From Acidimicrobiia bacterium UBA5794 (GTDB lineage Bacteria > Actinomycetota > Acidimicrobiia > Spongiisociales > UBA5794): a stretch of DNA of 64,000 nt. Positions within the stretch are counted from its first letter, which is position 1. Every line of letters starts with the position of its first letter. Under the pieces are notes generated by a model. That model worked only from the letters and a program-made list of their open reading frames with translations. It made no database searches and was not told the DNA's origin. Below, piece by piece: positions 17,481 to 25,633 of this stretch. The DNA lies in NCBI GenBank assembly GCA_002418265.1, contig DIDS01000014.1, forward strand, positions 189,122 to 253,121, in the 5' to 3' direction. Position numbers and translations under genes: made by a program.

Positions 17481-18289
17481 CAGCAACTACCGGTGTCGAG
17501 GATGAAGGAGAAGGGTTCCGACCATTCGCTCTCAACGGGTTCGACGACTCGGACCCTCCACCAATAGTCGCCACACGCCAACGGGGGTGTCGTCCAATCT
17601 GTGGTCGTGACGGCCTTCGAGTACAGCGGCAACGGAACGAACTCGGGATCGTCTCCCACGTGGACGTGGAACGTGAGGCCCTCTGGGTTGCAACCGTCAT
17701 AGGACCATGAGAGAGGTACGGGATACCCGCCATCGATCGAGACGGTCAGGTCGGCGTTGTCGGGCGGGCTGACCAGCACCGGGACCTCGTAGGAGCAGGC
17801 GATTGTCGTCGTCGGCGGCGGGATCGTCGTGGTCGTCTCCTCGATGGGACCGCCGACATTGACCGAAGCAAGTGCCGGACCGATCCAGTCTCCGGTTGCA
17901 GGCTTCGCCCACAACGTGACCACATGGATGCCGTGGCTGGTCGGTGCCCATTCGAATTGCACGGTGGCGAGGGTTCCGGGCTCGACTGGTGTGTCCGACA
18001 TCGCTACTTCGACGCCATCAACGTCGAGCCGGACCGATTGAAGCCCGTCGACATGGTTCACATGTCCCACAACCGCCACCGGCATACCGGCGATCACGGC
18101 TGCCCCGTCGAGTGGCTCATCAATCCACAACTGGGGAGCCGCCGGTGAAAGTGCCCGCGAAACCCCGAAGGCGGCGAGAATCGTGGCGAAGACGATCGCG
18201 ATGACCGCTACGACACGCGCATTTCTGCGTGACCGCCAAACACGTCCCACCCTCGTCACGCCGTCTCCCCGCGCTGTGATGAATGTCAT
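17480..18289 (-). CDS. Membrane-anchored Ig-like/fibronectin-like protein
   Basis: A protein of 269 aa. One membrane anchor at about residues 25-45 is followed by an extracellular Ig-like domain (VVGHVNHVDGLQSVRLDVDG, FEWAPTSHGIHVVTLWA), a Pro/Thr linker, and a second beta domain with WWRVRVVEP that looks like a fibronectin-type fold. The stop overlaps the start of the 961-aa lipoprotein gene by 4 nt. No enzymatic motif is visible. It is probably a surface adhesion or scaffold protein of the same locus. Confidence 0.72.
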   Translation of the reverse strand: MTFITARGDGVTRVGRVWRSRRNARVVAVIAIVFATILAAFGVSRALSPAAPQLWIDEPLDGAAVIAGMPVAVVGHVNHVDGLQSVRLDVDGVEVAMSDTPVEPGTLATVQFEWAPTSHGIHVVTLWAKPATGDWIGPALASVNVGGPIEETTTTIPPPTTTIACSYEVPVLVSPPDNADLTVSIDGGYPVPLSWSYDGCNPEGLTFHVHVGDDPEFVPLPLYSKAVTTTDWTTPPLACGDYWWRVRVVEPVESEWSEPFSFILDTGSC

Positions 18290-18503
18290 TGTCGTGGCCG
18301 CTCTGTGTGAGCGGACGTCCAGAAAATTCTAGCTACCAAGATTTGGCCGGCAATGGAAATGCCCAAAAAGAATCTCAGGTCCATGGCAGCGCATCTTTGG
18401 GCGAGGCCGTTATTACCCGAACCATTCGGTGGCGTCTGGGAGCCTTGGATGGTGGGCATCCGGTACAATGGCGGCAGTCATGAATTGGCGAGTGGGGTGA
18501 ACG

Positions 18504-19424
18504 ATGGGCACGGCTGACGACCTTCGTCGATGGGTTGAGGCTGGCCTGATCGACGAGGACACCGCCGCACGAATCGGCGAACACGAATCGCGCCGCAAGG
18601 GCGGCGAGCGTGTCGGACGCGGAACCGAGGCGGTTGCCTATCTCGGTGCGGTCTTGGTGCTTGTGGCACTGGCCATCCTCACCGCCGAATTCTGGGATCG
18701 CATTGAGCCATGGGGACGGTTCGCCGTCAGTGCCATCGTGACCGGTGTACTCATTGGGGTCGGTTGGCTTCTCGGGCGGAGCACAGAACCAGCCGTCAAC
18801 CGGGCCCAGACGTTCGCCTGGTTTCTCGCCGTGGGCGCCGTGGCTCTCACGGCAGGGGTCTTTTTTGATGGCATCGTCAAGACTGACGCCCAAGACTCCT
18901 TCCTGTGGGTTTCGCTGATTTCTTTGGTCGCGACGATTGCGCTGTGGATTGCCCGCCCCTCAACCCTTGCGATCGTCGCCATGGCCTTTGCGGCTTGGGC
19001 GGCCACGATCGCGATCATCTCCCGATTCGATACCGTGCCTGATTGGACGTTCGGACTTGCCTTTGCGGGTCTTGGGACTGCGTGGTTCCTCCTCACCTGG
19101 GGCGGGATCTTGCGACCGACAACGGCGAGCTACGCCATTTCAGCGATTGGAATTCTGTTTATCGCCTTTCCTGAGGGGAGTCACATGCCATGGCCGCTCC
19201 TTGGACTTGCCGGTGCCCTGGCACTCATGGCGTTGTCGGTACGCCTCAACCAAACCGTGCTGCTCGGCTTCGGGGTTGTTGGTCTGTTCGTGTACATCCC
19301 CATGACGATCTTCGAGCTCTTTGAGGAGAGCCTCGGGGTACCGGTCGCCCTTCTCATCACCGGCGTTGCACTTTTGGGAGTCGTCGTCGGTACGGTACGT
19401 TTCCGTAAGGAAGTCCAGACATGA
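18504..19424 (+). CDS. DUF2157-type multi-pass membrane protein
   Basis: A protein of 306 aa. The N-terminal about 50 residues (LRRWVEAGLIDEDTAARIGE) are the soluble helical part typical of DUF2157 proteins. Eight or nine hydrophobic helices follow from about residue 48, with AVAYLGAVLVLVALAIL-like segments. The function of the family is unknown. It overlaps the next gene by 4 nt (ATGA). Confidence 0.82.
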   Translation: MGTADDLRRWVEAGLIDEDTAARIGEHESRRKGGERVGRGTEAVAYLGAVLVLVALAILTAEFWDRIEPWGRFAVSAIVTGVLIGVGWLLGRSTEPAVNRAQTFAWFLAVGAVALTAGVFFDGIVKTDAQDSFLWVSLISLVATIALWIARPSTLAIVAMAFAAWAATIAIISRFDTVPDWTFGLAFAGLGTAWFLLTWGGILRPTTASYAISAIGILFIAFPEGSHMPWPLLGLAGALALMALSVRLNQTVLLGFGVVGLFVYIPMTIFELFEESLGVPVALLITGVALLGVVVGTVRFRKEVQT

Positions 19425-20044
19425 CCCGACAGGCGTGGAGCGCCGTTGCAGGTGCCATTGCGGTCATGGTCGCGGTCGTGGTGATCATCGTCGTTGCGTC
19501 GGTGCCACTCCCCGAGTTCCCTCCGATCACTCCTGGTCAGTTCGATGCATCGCTTGCCTACGTGGCAGAGACCAACTGTGTTCGAGCCGTCGATCTCGCC
19601 GATGCGGAAGTACGCGAACTCCATTGTGTTTCAGAACGAGACTGGATCGACAATGTGGTTTGGACCGAAGCCGGGATCGAAGTCGGCGTCGAAGGTTTCC
19701 AATCAACGATCGTGGTGCTCGATCCTGAGACGGGAGACGTCATCGAAACGCGCAACCGCGACGGTGCCTACCCGGGCGACTGGCCGCTACGAGACCAGGA
19801 TCTGTTCATCGACATACCTTCCGACGGGACGATCGTCATCCGCGACGAGCACAACCAGGTCCTCATCACGTTGGTAGGGCCCGAGATGTACGGAATCGAC
19901 ACACTTGTCGGGGCATCGGATCGTCAGATGGTCGCCCTCGTCGACTCCTCGCAACGCCTCGCCGTGTTCGACCGCGATGTCGGACAGCCATACCTCATCG
20001 ACACCGACGCGCGACCGTACCCTCCACCGGCATGGAAACCTTGA
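19421..20044 (+). CDS. Membrane-anchored extracytoplasmic protein, unknown function
   Basis: A protein of 207 aa. A single N-terminal hydrophobic segment (about residues 8-28) is followed by a soluble beta-rich domain with DWIDNVVWTEAGIEVGVEG and IVVLDPETGDVIETRN. Those look like one or two blades of a beta-propeller-like repeat. Only two Cys are present (NCVRAVD, ELHCVSE), possibly a disulfide. It is translationally coupled to the DUF2157 gene, so the two may form a membrane complex. No known family recognised. Confidence 0.7.
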   Translation: MTRQAWSAVAGAIAVMVAVVVIIVVASVPLPEFPPITPGQFDASLAYVAETNCVRAVDLADAEVRELHCVSERDWIDNVVWTEAGIEVGVEGFQSTIVVLDPETGDVIETRNRDGAYPGDWPLRDQDLFIDIPSDGTIVIRDEHNQVLITLVGPEMYGIDTLVGASDRQMVALVDSSQRLAVFDRDVGQPYLIDTDARPYPPPAWKP

Positions 20045-20128
20045 GACTGTTCCGGCGGTCCACGGGCCTTTCGGTGATTATGTGATCCGAGATGACAGAA
20101 TCACACCCATGCCGGACACAGACCCAGC

Positions 20129-20680
20129 GTGAGCATCGAGATCGACCGGAAACGCCGGTTCGAAACTGTCGCTGCCGAGGTTTCGGACCCCGTGCAGCGG
20201 TACCTGCGTCGCCGCGCCACGGCGGACGACGCAGATGACGCGTATTCTGAAACGCTCCTGACCATCTGGCGCAGACTCGATGATGTTCCGCCAAATGCAG
20301 CCCTTCCGTGGGCATACGGCATAGCGCGCAAGGTGCTCGCCAACCAGCACCGAGCGACCAGACGACGCCTCCGCCTGATCGATCGGGTCGGTACGTCGGC
20401 ACCGGAACGACCGATTCTCGGTCCTGGGGAAGCGGACGACTTCCCTGAGGTACGGGAGGCCCTTTCACGACTTTCAGAAGCGGATCAGGAAGTTTTGACC
20501 CTGTGGGCATGGGAAGAACTTGAACCCCGCGAGATTGCAGCTGTCCTCGATACGACACCCAACGCCGTAAGTCTTCGCCTGACGCGGGCGAAGACAAAGC
20601 TGGCACACGAGCTTGAACGACAGAGTGGAACCGATGCCGGACATGAACCGATTGAGACGAAGGAGGATCATCAATCATGA
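20129..20680 (+). CDS. ECF-type RNA polymerase sigma factor
   Basis: A protein of 183 aa from GTG 20129. Region 2 contains VQRYLRRRATADDADDAYSETLLTIWRRL, with the DADD...E pattern of sigma2; the -10 recognition segment is PWAYGIARKVLANQHR. Region 4 has LSEADQEVLTLWAWEELEPR followed by LDTTPNAVSLRLTRAKTKL, the HTH that reads the -35 element. It overlaps the next gene by 4 nt, the usual arrangement for an ECF sigma factor and its membrane partner. Confidence 0.9.
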   Translation: MSIEIDRKRRFETVAAEVSDPVQRYLRRRATADDADDAYSETLLTIWRRLDDVPPNAALPWAYGIARKVLANQHRATRRRLRLIDRVGTSAPERPILGPGEADDFPEVREALSRLSEADQEVLTLWAWEELEPREIAAVLDTTPNAVSLRLTRAKTKLAHELERQSGTDAGHEPIETKEDHQS

Positions 20681-21273
20681 ACGATGACCTGAGAGCCATA
20701 TTGCGATCGGTCGACCCGATGCCTTCCGACGTCCCAACCGAATCCGTGACGAGCCCCCAAGGTCGTCACCGACTGGAGGACATCATGTCTACTCACATCA
20801 GTGAACAGAAAACCAACACCAACCGTTCACGGACACCGTGGTTCGCAGCCGCTGCGGCCGTCGCGGCCGCGATCGTGGCGGTCAGCGTGATCGCCGTAGG
20901 CCCCAAGGGTGAACAGCCGGTAGCAAGCACTCCTCTTGCACTGACAGCTGGCGAATCGAACACCCTCGCTTCGTGCATCATGATGACACCCGAGATCATT
21001 GCTGAATCCGAGGTCGCATTTGCCGGTATCGTGACGGCGATCGACGGAGAGACCGTGACGCTCGAGGTCACCAAATGGTATGCCGGTGGCGACAACGCCA
21101 CCGTGATCGTGACCGCTCCCGCCGGCTTCGAGGCGCTGATCGGAAACGTTCCGTTTGCCGAAGGAGGAAACTTCCTGGTATCAGCAACGGACGGTGTTGT
21201 GAACTACTGCGGCATGAGCGGCGAGGCCACAGCTGAGCTGCAGGCCCTGTACGACGCGGCGTTCCCCGAATAA
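20677..21273 (+). CDS. Membrane protein paired with the ECF sigma factor, probable anti-sigma-like partner
   Basis: A protein of 198 aa. The cytoplasmic N-terminus of about 50 residues is polar, one TM helix (WFAAAAAVAAAIVAVSVIAV) follows, then an extracytoplasmic domain with two Cys (LASCIMM, VNYCGMS) and VAFAGIVTAIDGETVTLEV. The ATGA overlap with the sigma gene and the single-pass topology fit an anti-sigma factor or cell-surface sensor. No HCC zinc motif is seen. The extracytoplasmic domain resembles small OB-like secreted proteins, so it may instead be the output gene of the sigma factor. Confidence 0.75.
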   Translation: MNDDLRAILRSVDPMPSDVPTESVTSPQGRHRLEDIMSTHISEQKTNTNRSRTPWFAAAAAVAAAIVAVSVIAVGPKGEQPVASTPLALTAGESNTLASCIMMTPEIIAESEVAFAGIVTAIDGETVTLEVTKWYAGGDNATVIVTAPAGFEALIGNVPFAEGGNFLVSATDGVVNYCGMSGEATAELQALYDAAFPE

Positions 21274-21300
21274 CGACACGCTCCGCTCGCCAAACGGAAG

Positions 21301-21326
21301 AGAGCCCTGGCTGCCGCCAGGGCTCT
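21301..21326 (+). terminator. Strong hairpin after the sigma/anti-sigma pair
   Basis: A perfect 10-bp stem AGAGCCCTGG/CCAGGGCTCT with a 6-nt loop starts 28 nt after the stop codon. No T-run follows. Position and strength fit an intrinsic-type terminator for the rightward pair. Confidence 0.75.
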
Positions 21327-21459
21327 GCTCATGTGCCGTCACCGTGTTCGGATCAGCAAGGTCGCCGATCTCATGATCGATTCTGAACATCGATGTCACC
21401 CGTCGCGTCGCTTCGTCCGTCTGTCATGATGAACCCGCACAACGAGAACGGAGACGTCG

Positions 21460-21855
21460 ATGGCATGGTGGACACTCGAGCTGATCACGACCGGCGTGAT
21501 GGTTGTGATCGTCCTCGTCCTTGGACCGTTGATTAAGCGTTACGGGAAGAGTTATGCGGCCGATGTGTTCGCCGCCAACCCTCGAACCGGGAAGAGCTAT
21601 CTGGTCTTGATGGACGTCGCCTATTACCTGATATTTGGAGCGTTCGTTCTTCTGACCATTCAGTTTGACCCACCCTCGGATTGGGATGAAACCGTCAACG
21701 CTGCACAGCTCCAGGGAGAAACCATCCGCATCGCAGGACTCCTGCTCCTGATGGGTTTCCTCCACGGTCTCAATGTCATCACCCTCCCCATCATCGGCAG
21801 ACTGCTGTCGCTGAACCGACGCCTCGATGACGACATCGAGTCCAACAGCGCTTAG
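21460..21855 (+). CDS. Small multi-pass membrane protein, paralog of the gene at 23062
   Basis: A protein of 131 aa with three predicted helices. VLGPLIKRYGKSYAADVF and LMDVAYYLIFGAFVL align almost residue for residue with ILGPTIRRFGKAYAADLF and LLDVAYYLVFSGIVF in the protein encoded at 23062-23799, so these are paralogs. This copy lacks the N-terminal cytoplasmic segment of the longer one. The family is otherwise not recognised. Confidence 0.75.
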   Translation: MAWWTLELITTGVMVVIVLVLGPLIKRYGKSYAADVFAANPRTGKSYLVLMDVAYYLIFGAFVLLTIQFDPPSDWDETVNAAQLQGETIRIAGLLLLMGFLHGLNVITLPIIGRLLSLNRRLDDDIESNSA

Positions 21856-21949
21856 GCAACCCCAAACCCCACCTCCGTGCGACCGATCCGACAAACCCGT
21901 CGGAACCACTGGCCTGCCACGTGCAGGCACGATGAGAGGAAGCACATAT

Positions 21950-22441
21950 ATGGAAACAGCCAAACGGATGATCCGGCTGCGGGTCGCATTGGTCGCTGTC
22001 ATCGCGATGGTCGCCGTCTTGTTGGTCGCTCCCCGGGCTGATGCGACGGGTGTCGATGTCACAACTGGGCACTTTGAGACGACAGCTGCCGGTCAAGAAC
22101 TCGGATATGACATCGAAGGTTTCGCCATCATGCTCCGAGTTCCGAAGTGTGCCGACGGACGCACCTACGTCAGCGTGTTCGTACGAGGTCTCGATGCGAA
22201 CACAACCTTCTCGGCGCATGTCCACAACGGCACCTGTGCAAGCGGGGGTGGCGGGCACTACCAGCACGAGAGCGGTCCGGTTGACGCAGTGAACGAGATA
22301 TGGCCAACGATCACGACCCAACGGCGTGGTCTGGGTTGGGGCTCGGCGTCCCACGGTCACTGGGCACGACCCGAAGCGCAGTCGGTTGTGATCCACCAGC
22401 CCGGAACCGGTACCAGGCTTGCCTGCGCACAGTTGCGCTGA
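21950..22441 (+). CDS. Secreted Cu/Zn-superoxide-dismutase-like protein
   Basis: A protein of 163 aa from ATG 21950, which has AGAGGAAG at a good distance; ATG 21932 is the alternative. A signal peptide runs to about RADA. The mature part has FSAHVHNGTC, GGGGHYQHE, HWARPEAQSVVIH and GTRLACAQL. This is the His/Cys layout of SodC-like beta-sandwich proteins (two disulfide Cys, HVH, GGH). Some Cu ligands seem altered, so dismutase activity is uncertain. It stands alone between small membrane-protein genes. Confidence 0.7.
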   Translation: METAKRMIRLRVALVAVIAMVAVLLVAPRADATGVDVTTGHFETTAAGQELGYDIEGFAIMLRVPKCADGRTYVSVFVRGLDANTTFSAHVHNGTCASGGGGHYQHESGPVDAVNEIWPTITTQRRGLGWGSASHGHWARPEAQSVVIHQPGTGTRLACAQLR

Positions 22442-22531
22442 GGTTGCACGGAGGAGAGGGGGAGGCATCGAGCCTTCCCCTCTCCGGGGTTCCGGTCACC
22501 CAGACACCGGGTTCACTCGTCTGTAGCATCG

Positions 22532-23065
22532 ATGAACCGTGAAATCGCTGTACCCATGACGGTCGAGCTCGACCGGGATGCGCTCATCGCCTCCCTCTAT
22601 GAACGCGAGGGTGTCGCACTTGTCAGGCTTGCACGATTGTTCACCGATGACCGAGCGGCAGCCGAGGATCTCGTCCAGGAAGCGTTCATCCGGCTGCACC
22701 GAAACGCCCATCGGATCGAGGATCAGGAAAAGGCGGCCGCGTACATGCGCTCAATCGTTCTCAACCTTGCCCGTGACCACAACCGGCGCGGTCTCATGTC
22801 GCTCCGACATCAGGATTCTCTCCTTCCCGGAGGTGAGGTTCCCTTGCCCGAGGACCGGATCGTGCGGACGGAAGATCAGATCGAAGTCGTCGAAGCGCTC
22901 CGCGATCTGCCTGGTCGTCAGCGCGACTGCCTCGTGCTTCGGTTCTACCTCGATCTCTCCGAAACCGAGATTGCCGAAACCATCGGGATATCCAAAAACT
23001 CGGTGAAAACACACTGCAGACGAGGTATGGCTGCCCTGAAACGTCGACTGGGGGACCTGCAATGA
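22532..23065 (+). CDS. ECF-type RNA polymerase sigma factor (SigE-like group)
   Basis: A protein of 177 aa; ATG 22556 is a possible shorter start. Sigma2 contains LARLFTDDRAAAEDLVQEAF and AAAYMRSIVLNLARDHNRR. Sigma4 contains LRDLPGRQRDCLVLRFYLDL and ETIGISKNSVKTHCRRGMAA. These are the canonical ECF signatures, nearest to the SigE/SigM type. The stop overlaps the ATG of a membrane protein gene by 4 nt, which is therefore the likely anti-sigma partner. Confidence 0.92.
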   Translation: MNREIAVPMTVELDRDALIASLYEREGVALVRLARLFTDDRAAAEDLVQEAFIRLHRNAHRIEDQEKAAAYMRSIVLNLARDHNRRGLMSLRHQDSLLPGGEVPLPEDRIVRTEDQIEVVEALRDLPGRQRDCLVLRFYLDLSETEIAETIGISKNSVKTHCRRGMAALKRRLGDLQ

Positions 23066-23799
23066 CCATCGAACAGCGCCTACGCGACGCCATGCGGGGA
23101 ACCGAGGGCTACCAACCGGCACCCGACCTTTTTGCGAAGGTCAAACGCTCGATTCACGAGGATGGACTTCATCGTCGCCGCGTACGTCGAATCGTGCTCG
23201 CATGTGTCGCCTTCGTAGCACTCATCGTTGCGTGGCTGGCGATTTGGTGGAATCCACAGCCAGACGCATCGCCACTCCCGTGGTGGTCAGTCGTGACGGT
23301 CGTCGTGGTGATCCAGATTGCATTGGTATTGATTCTCGGACCCACCATCCGACGGTTCGGCAAGGCCTACGCTGCTGATCTCTTCCGGACATCGCCTGGC
23401 ACGGGAAGCCGATTCCTGTCGCTGCTCGACGTCGCGTACTACTTGGTGTTCTCTGGCATTGTCTTCATTGCGATTCCATACGCCGAAGACCCCTCCTGGA
23501 TCGGTTCTGGTGGACTCGCGGCGCTTGTCGAGGAGGGTGCCTTACGAATCGGGCTGCTCCTCCTCGCCATGGGGGTTCTCCACGCAACCACCATCTTTGT
23601 GCTTCCGATGATCGGACTCATTTTTGCGGCGAATCGGCACCGCACGGTAGTGCATCAGACAAAGGACGAGTGGGCACCCGAGGTGCGCCGTGCCCACAGG
23701 ACGGTGAACTATGTGCTCATCATTGTTGCGTCAACGGCTGCGATCATCGTCATCCCATTTGTCCTTCTGCACATCATCGGCATCGCCTTCAACCTCTGA
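23062..23799 (+). CDS. Multi-pass membrane protein coupled to the sigma factor, possible anti-sigma partner
   Basis: A protein of 245 aa. A cytoplasmic N-terminus (about 1-45, RLRDAMRGTEGYQPAPDLFA...) is typical of sigma-partner proteins; five or six membrane helices follow. Residues 90-190 are paralogous to the whole of the 131-aa protein at 21460. ATGA overlap with the ECF sigma gene suggests that it controls the sigma factor. No zinc-binding HCC motif is present, so the mechanism would differ from ZAS-type anti-sigmas. Confidence 0.78.
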   Translation: MTIEQRLRDAMRGTEGYQPAPDLFAKVKRSIHEDGLHRRRVRRIVLACVAFVALIVAWLAIWWNPQPDASPLPWWSVVTVVVVIQIALVLILGPTIRRFGKAYAADLFRTSPGTGSRFLSLLDVAYYLVFSGIVFIAIPYAEDPSWIGSGGLAALVEEGALRIGLLLLAMGVLHATTIFVLPMIGLIFAANRHRTVVHQTKDEWAPEVRRAHRTVNYVLIIVASTAAIIVIPFVLLHIIGIAFNL

Positions 23800-23874
23800 T
23801 CGGTGTCACCCGAATCGAGAAGGCTGTCGTCTGTATTGATGAACTGTCCTCGATCGGTCGACCCGGAGTAGGAA

Positions 23875-24510
23875 ATGACAACCAATCAACGCCCATGGCA
23901 ACGAACGTATCCTCGCATCGAACGCCCATACCTCATGGCGCTACTGACGTTTGGCGTTGTCGGCACCGCTACGGCGACGATCGGACTTGCTCCCGTCCTG
24001 GAACTGGGGCTTCTGATGTTGCCGTTCGCCTTCCTCGTTGTGCCCCGATTCGCCCGACTTGTGATTTCTGGCGCCATCGGAGGAGTCTTGACGGGGATCT
24101 TCGTCCTCGGTGTGGGAATGCGAATCGCCATGAGAATCATCGTTCTGATGGACCCGGTGCGAGAGCCAGTTCTCACGGATGAGACCGGGTTCCTTCTGTT
24201 CTTCGGCGGAGCCGTCGGGCTCCTGGCCGGGTTGTGGATCGCCATTGCGCAGCGCCTGTGGAGCCCACGTGCCTGGATCGTTGGCGCGGTTTTCGCGACA
24301 TTCGGCATCCTGTCGTTCCTCGCCGAACCATCTCTTCGGACGGAGCTCTTCAATGAAGGCGCTGGCGAGTCTGTCAACATACCGCTCTTCACGGTCGTGT
24401 TCTTCCTGTTCGGGGCGTCGGCAACCGTCGCCATTCAGCGGGTCGAGACCAAATTGCCTCACACGCCCGGACGTCGGATTGAAGTGAATCGGGACGTTGC
24501 GACCGTGTGA
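23875..24510 (+). CDS. Multi-pass membrane protein, unknown function
   Basis: A protein of 211 aa with about six hydrophobic helices (for example LLMLPFAFLVV, GAIGGVLTGIFVLGVGM, TGFLLFFGGAVGLLAGLWIAI). A conserved-looking segment GMRIAMRIIVLMDPVREP lies between helices 3 and 4. It is not recognised. It follows the sigma/membrane protein pair on the same strand after a 75-nt gap and ends just before a hairpin. Confidence 0.7.
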   Translation: MTTNQRPWQRTYPRIERPYLMALLTFGVVGTATATIGLAPVLELGLLMLPFAFLVVPRFARLVISGAIGGVLTGIFVLGVGMRIAMRIIVLMDPVREPVLTDETGFLLFFGGAVGLLAGLWIAIAQRLWSPRAWIVGAVFATFGILSFLAEPSLRTELFNEGAGESVNIPLFTVVFFLFGASATVAIQRVETKLPHTPGRRIEVNRDVATV

Positions 24511-24511
24511 T

Positions 24512-24535
24512 CCCCGGGATCCTCATCCTCCGGGG
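24512..24535 (+). terminator. Hairpin directly after a stop codon
   Basis: CCCCGG and CCGGGG pair across a 12-nt loop starting 1 nt after the TGA of the membrane-protein gene. The 6-bp all-GC stem has no T-run, so it is a modest terminator candidate. Confidence 0.4.
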
Positions 24536-24857
24536 CGAGAGGCGCAGCATCGTGCGGGCACAGGATGTGCCGCAACGTACTTTTCGCCGCGCCTCCTTGC
24601 TCAACAAAGGATTGGGGATGCTTTCCATCCGGCTGTCATGGATGGCTGCATCGGATGGAACTCGTACCCACGCCGACACCGGTCATTCGGAGAAGCGATC
24701 AGACGACCAGCAATGGATCTCGGATCAAACATCTGGCAACATCTCAGCCCGACGTTGGTTCTGAAGGCGTGTAGCGGGTCCGATGGAGACAGCCGCCGCA
24801 GGCGCGATGCCGTCGACGGTGAGAACACAGCAGTAGCCAACCGACGGGAGCACTGAA
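24536..24857. other. Stretch without a recognisable gene
   Basis: About 320 nt between a hairpin and the DUF1858 gene. Frames on both strands are open for short distances but show no coding-like composition, SD or family motif. GGGAG just before the end is the ribosome site for the next gene. Confidence 0.5.
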
Positions 24858-25082
24858 GTGGAGATAACGAAAGAAACGAAGGTTTCGGACATTCTGCGCG
24901 AATACGGCGATATTGCTGAGGTCATGGAAGCCTTCGGCATAAAACGCGTGAGCGGATACAGCATCAGGAAGTTCATCACCAAGGCACTGACGGTGGAACG
25001 AGCCGCCAAGATTCATCGCGTGCCACTCGATGAGTTCCTGACCACACTGCGCACCGCCGTGGGACAGATACCGCCCTCCTGA
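24858..25082 (+). CDS. DUF1858-type small protein
   Basis: A protein of 74 aa from GTG 24858 with GGGAG upstream. The pattern VSDILREYGDIAEVMEAFGI followed by the helical half (LTVERAAKIHRVPLDEFLTTL) is that of DUF1858. That domain is found alone or next to DUF438/PAS and hybrid-cluster-type redox proteins. The usual Cys after the FGI segment is missing here (RVSGYS). A role in iron or redox sensing is family lore, not visible in the sequence. Confidence 0.75.
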   Translation: MEITKETKVSDILREYGDIAEVMEAFGIKRVSGYSIRKFITKALTVERAAKIHRVPLDEFLTTLRTAVGQIPPS

Positions 25083-25237
25083 CGACTCCCTCCGGTCAGG
25101 TCTCGGTCCGTCACCGGCTGCAGATGTCAGGGGCACAACCCACAACACACGGCGGGCCATCGACCTCACCCCACCGCCATCGACGCTCCCTCCCGATGAC
25201 GCGCCCGACCGGCAACCGGACCAGTACGAGAAACCTA

Positions 25238-25268
25238 TAGTTCTAGAAACGTCGTATCTATAGAACTA
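25238..25268. promoter_or_regulatory. Inverted repeat in an AT-rich patch, candidate ArsR operator
   Basis: The arms TAGTTCTA (25238-25245) and TAGAACTA (25261-25268) are exact reverse complements, and the match extends to 10 of 12 positions inward. The patch is AT-rich in an otherwise GC-rich region and lies about 50 nt before a small gene followed by an ArsR-type regulator. The site is probably bound by that regulator. Confidence 0.6.
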
Positions 25269-25319
25269 GGATAGTAGTAATGTAGTGGGCGGAATAGGTG
25301 GAAAGGAGGAAGAAAACGA

Positions 25320-25547
25320 ATGGATATTGAAACCCTTATCAGCGTGATGAGCGAGGAAGAGCGCAGCGAACTCCTTGCGCGACTCACGAACGCAGCCGGG
25401 CATTCCGAAGGCACGGCAGATGATTCTGAAGACAGCTTCGGATGTTGTGGCGGTCCCCGCTCGATGGCCCAACGGCGCATGCGGATGATCGAGATGCGAA
25501 ACGAGATGCGAAACGAGATGCGAAAGATGTGCTGCGGCGCATCCTGA
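25320..25547 (+). CDS. Small Cys-motif protein with EMRN repeats
   Basis: A protein of 75 aa. The SD is excellent (GGAAAGGAGGAAG). The N-terminus LISVMSEEERSELLARLTNA resembles the N-terminal helix of the ArsR-type regulator encoded next (VERLFATLPVESQERLLREL). Then come FGCCGGPRS and, after a repeated EMRN-EMRN-EMRK helix, KMCCGAS. The two CC pairs may bind a metal or heme. It is not a known family. A strong hairpin separates it from the downstream regulator gene. Confidence 0.7.
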   Translation: MDIETLISVMSEEERSELLARLTNAAGHSEGTADDSEDSFGCCGGPRSMAQRRMRMIEMRNEMRNEMRKMCCGAS

Positions 25548-25559
25548 CGATACGTTGAC

Positions 25560-25604
25560 GTTCGGGTCTCTCACCCGCCGAGAAGCCCGGTGAGAGACCC
25601 GAAC
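25560..25604 (+). terminator. Long perfect hairpin between the small Cys protein and the ArsR gene
   Basis: A 16-bp perfect stem (GTTCGGGTCTCTCACC paired with its complement at 25589-25604) has a 13-nt loop. No T-run follows. It could terminate or attenuate the upstream transcript so that the small protein is made in excess over the regulator. Confidence 0.75.
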
Positions 25605-25633
25605 ATACTCATGGACAAAGAAGGAGGACACCG

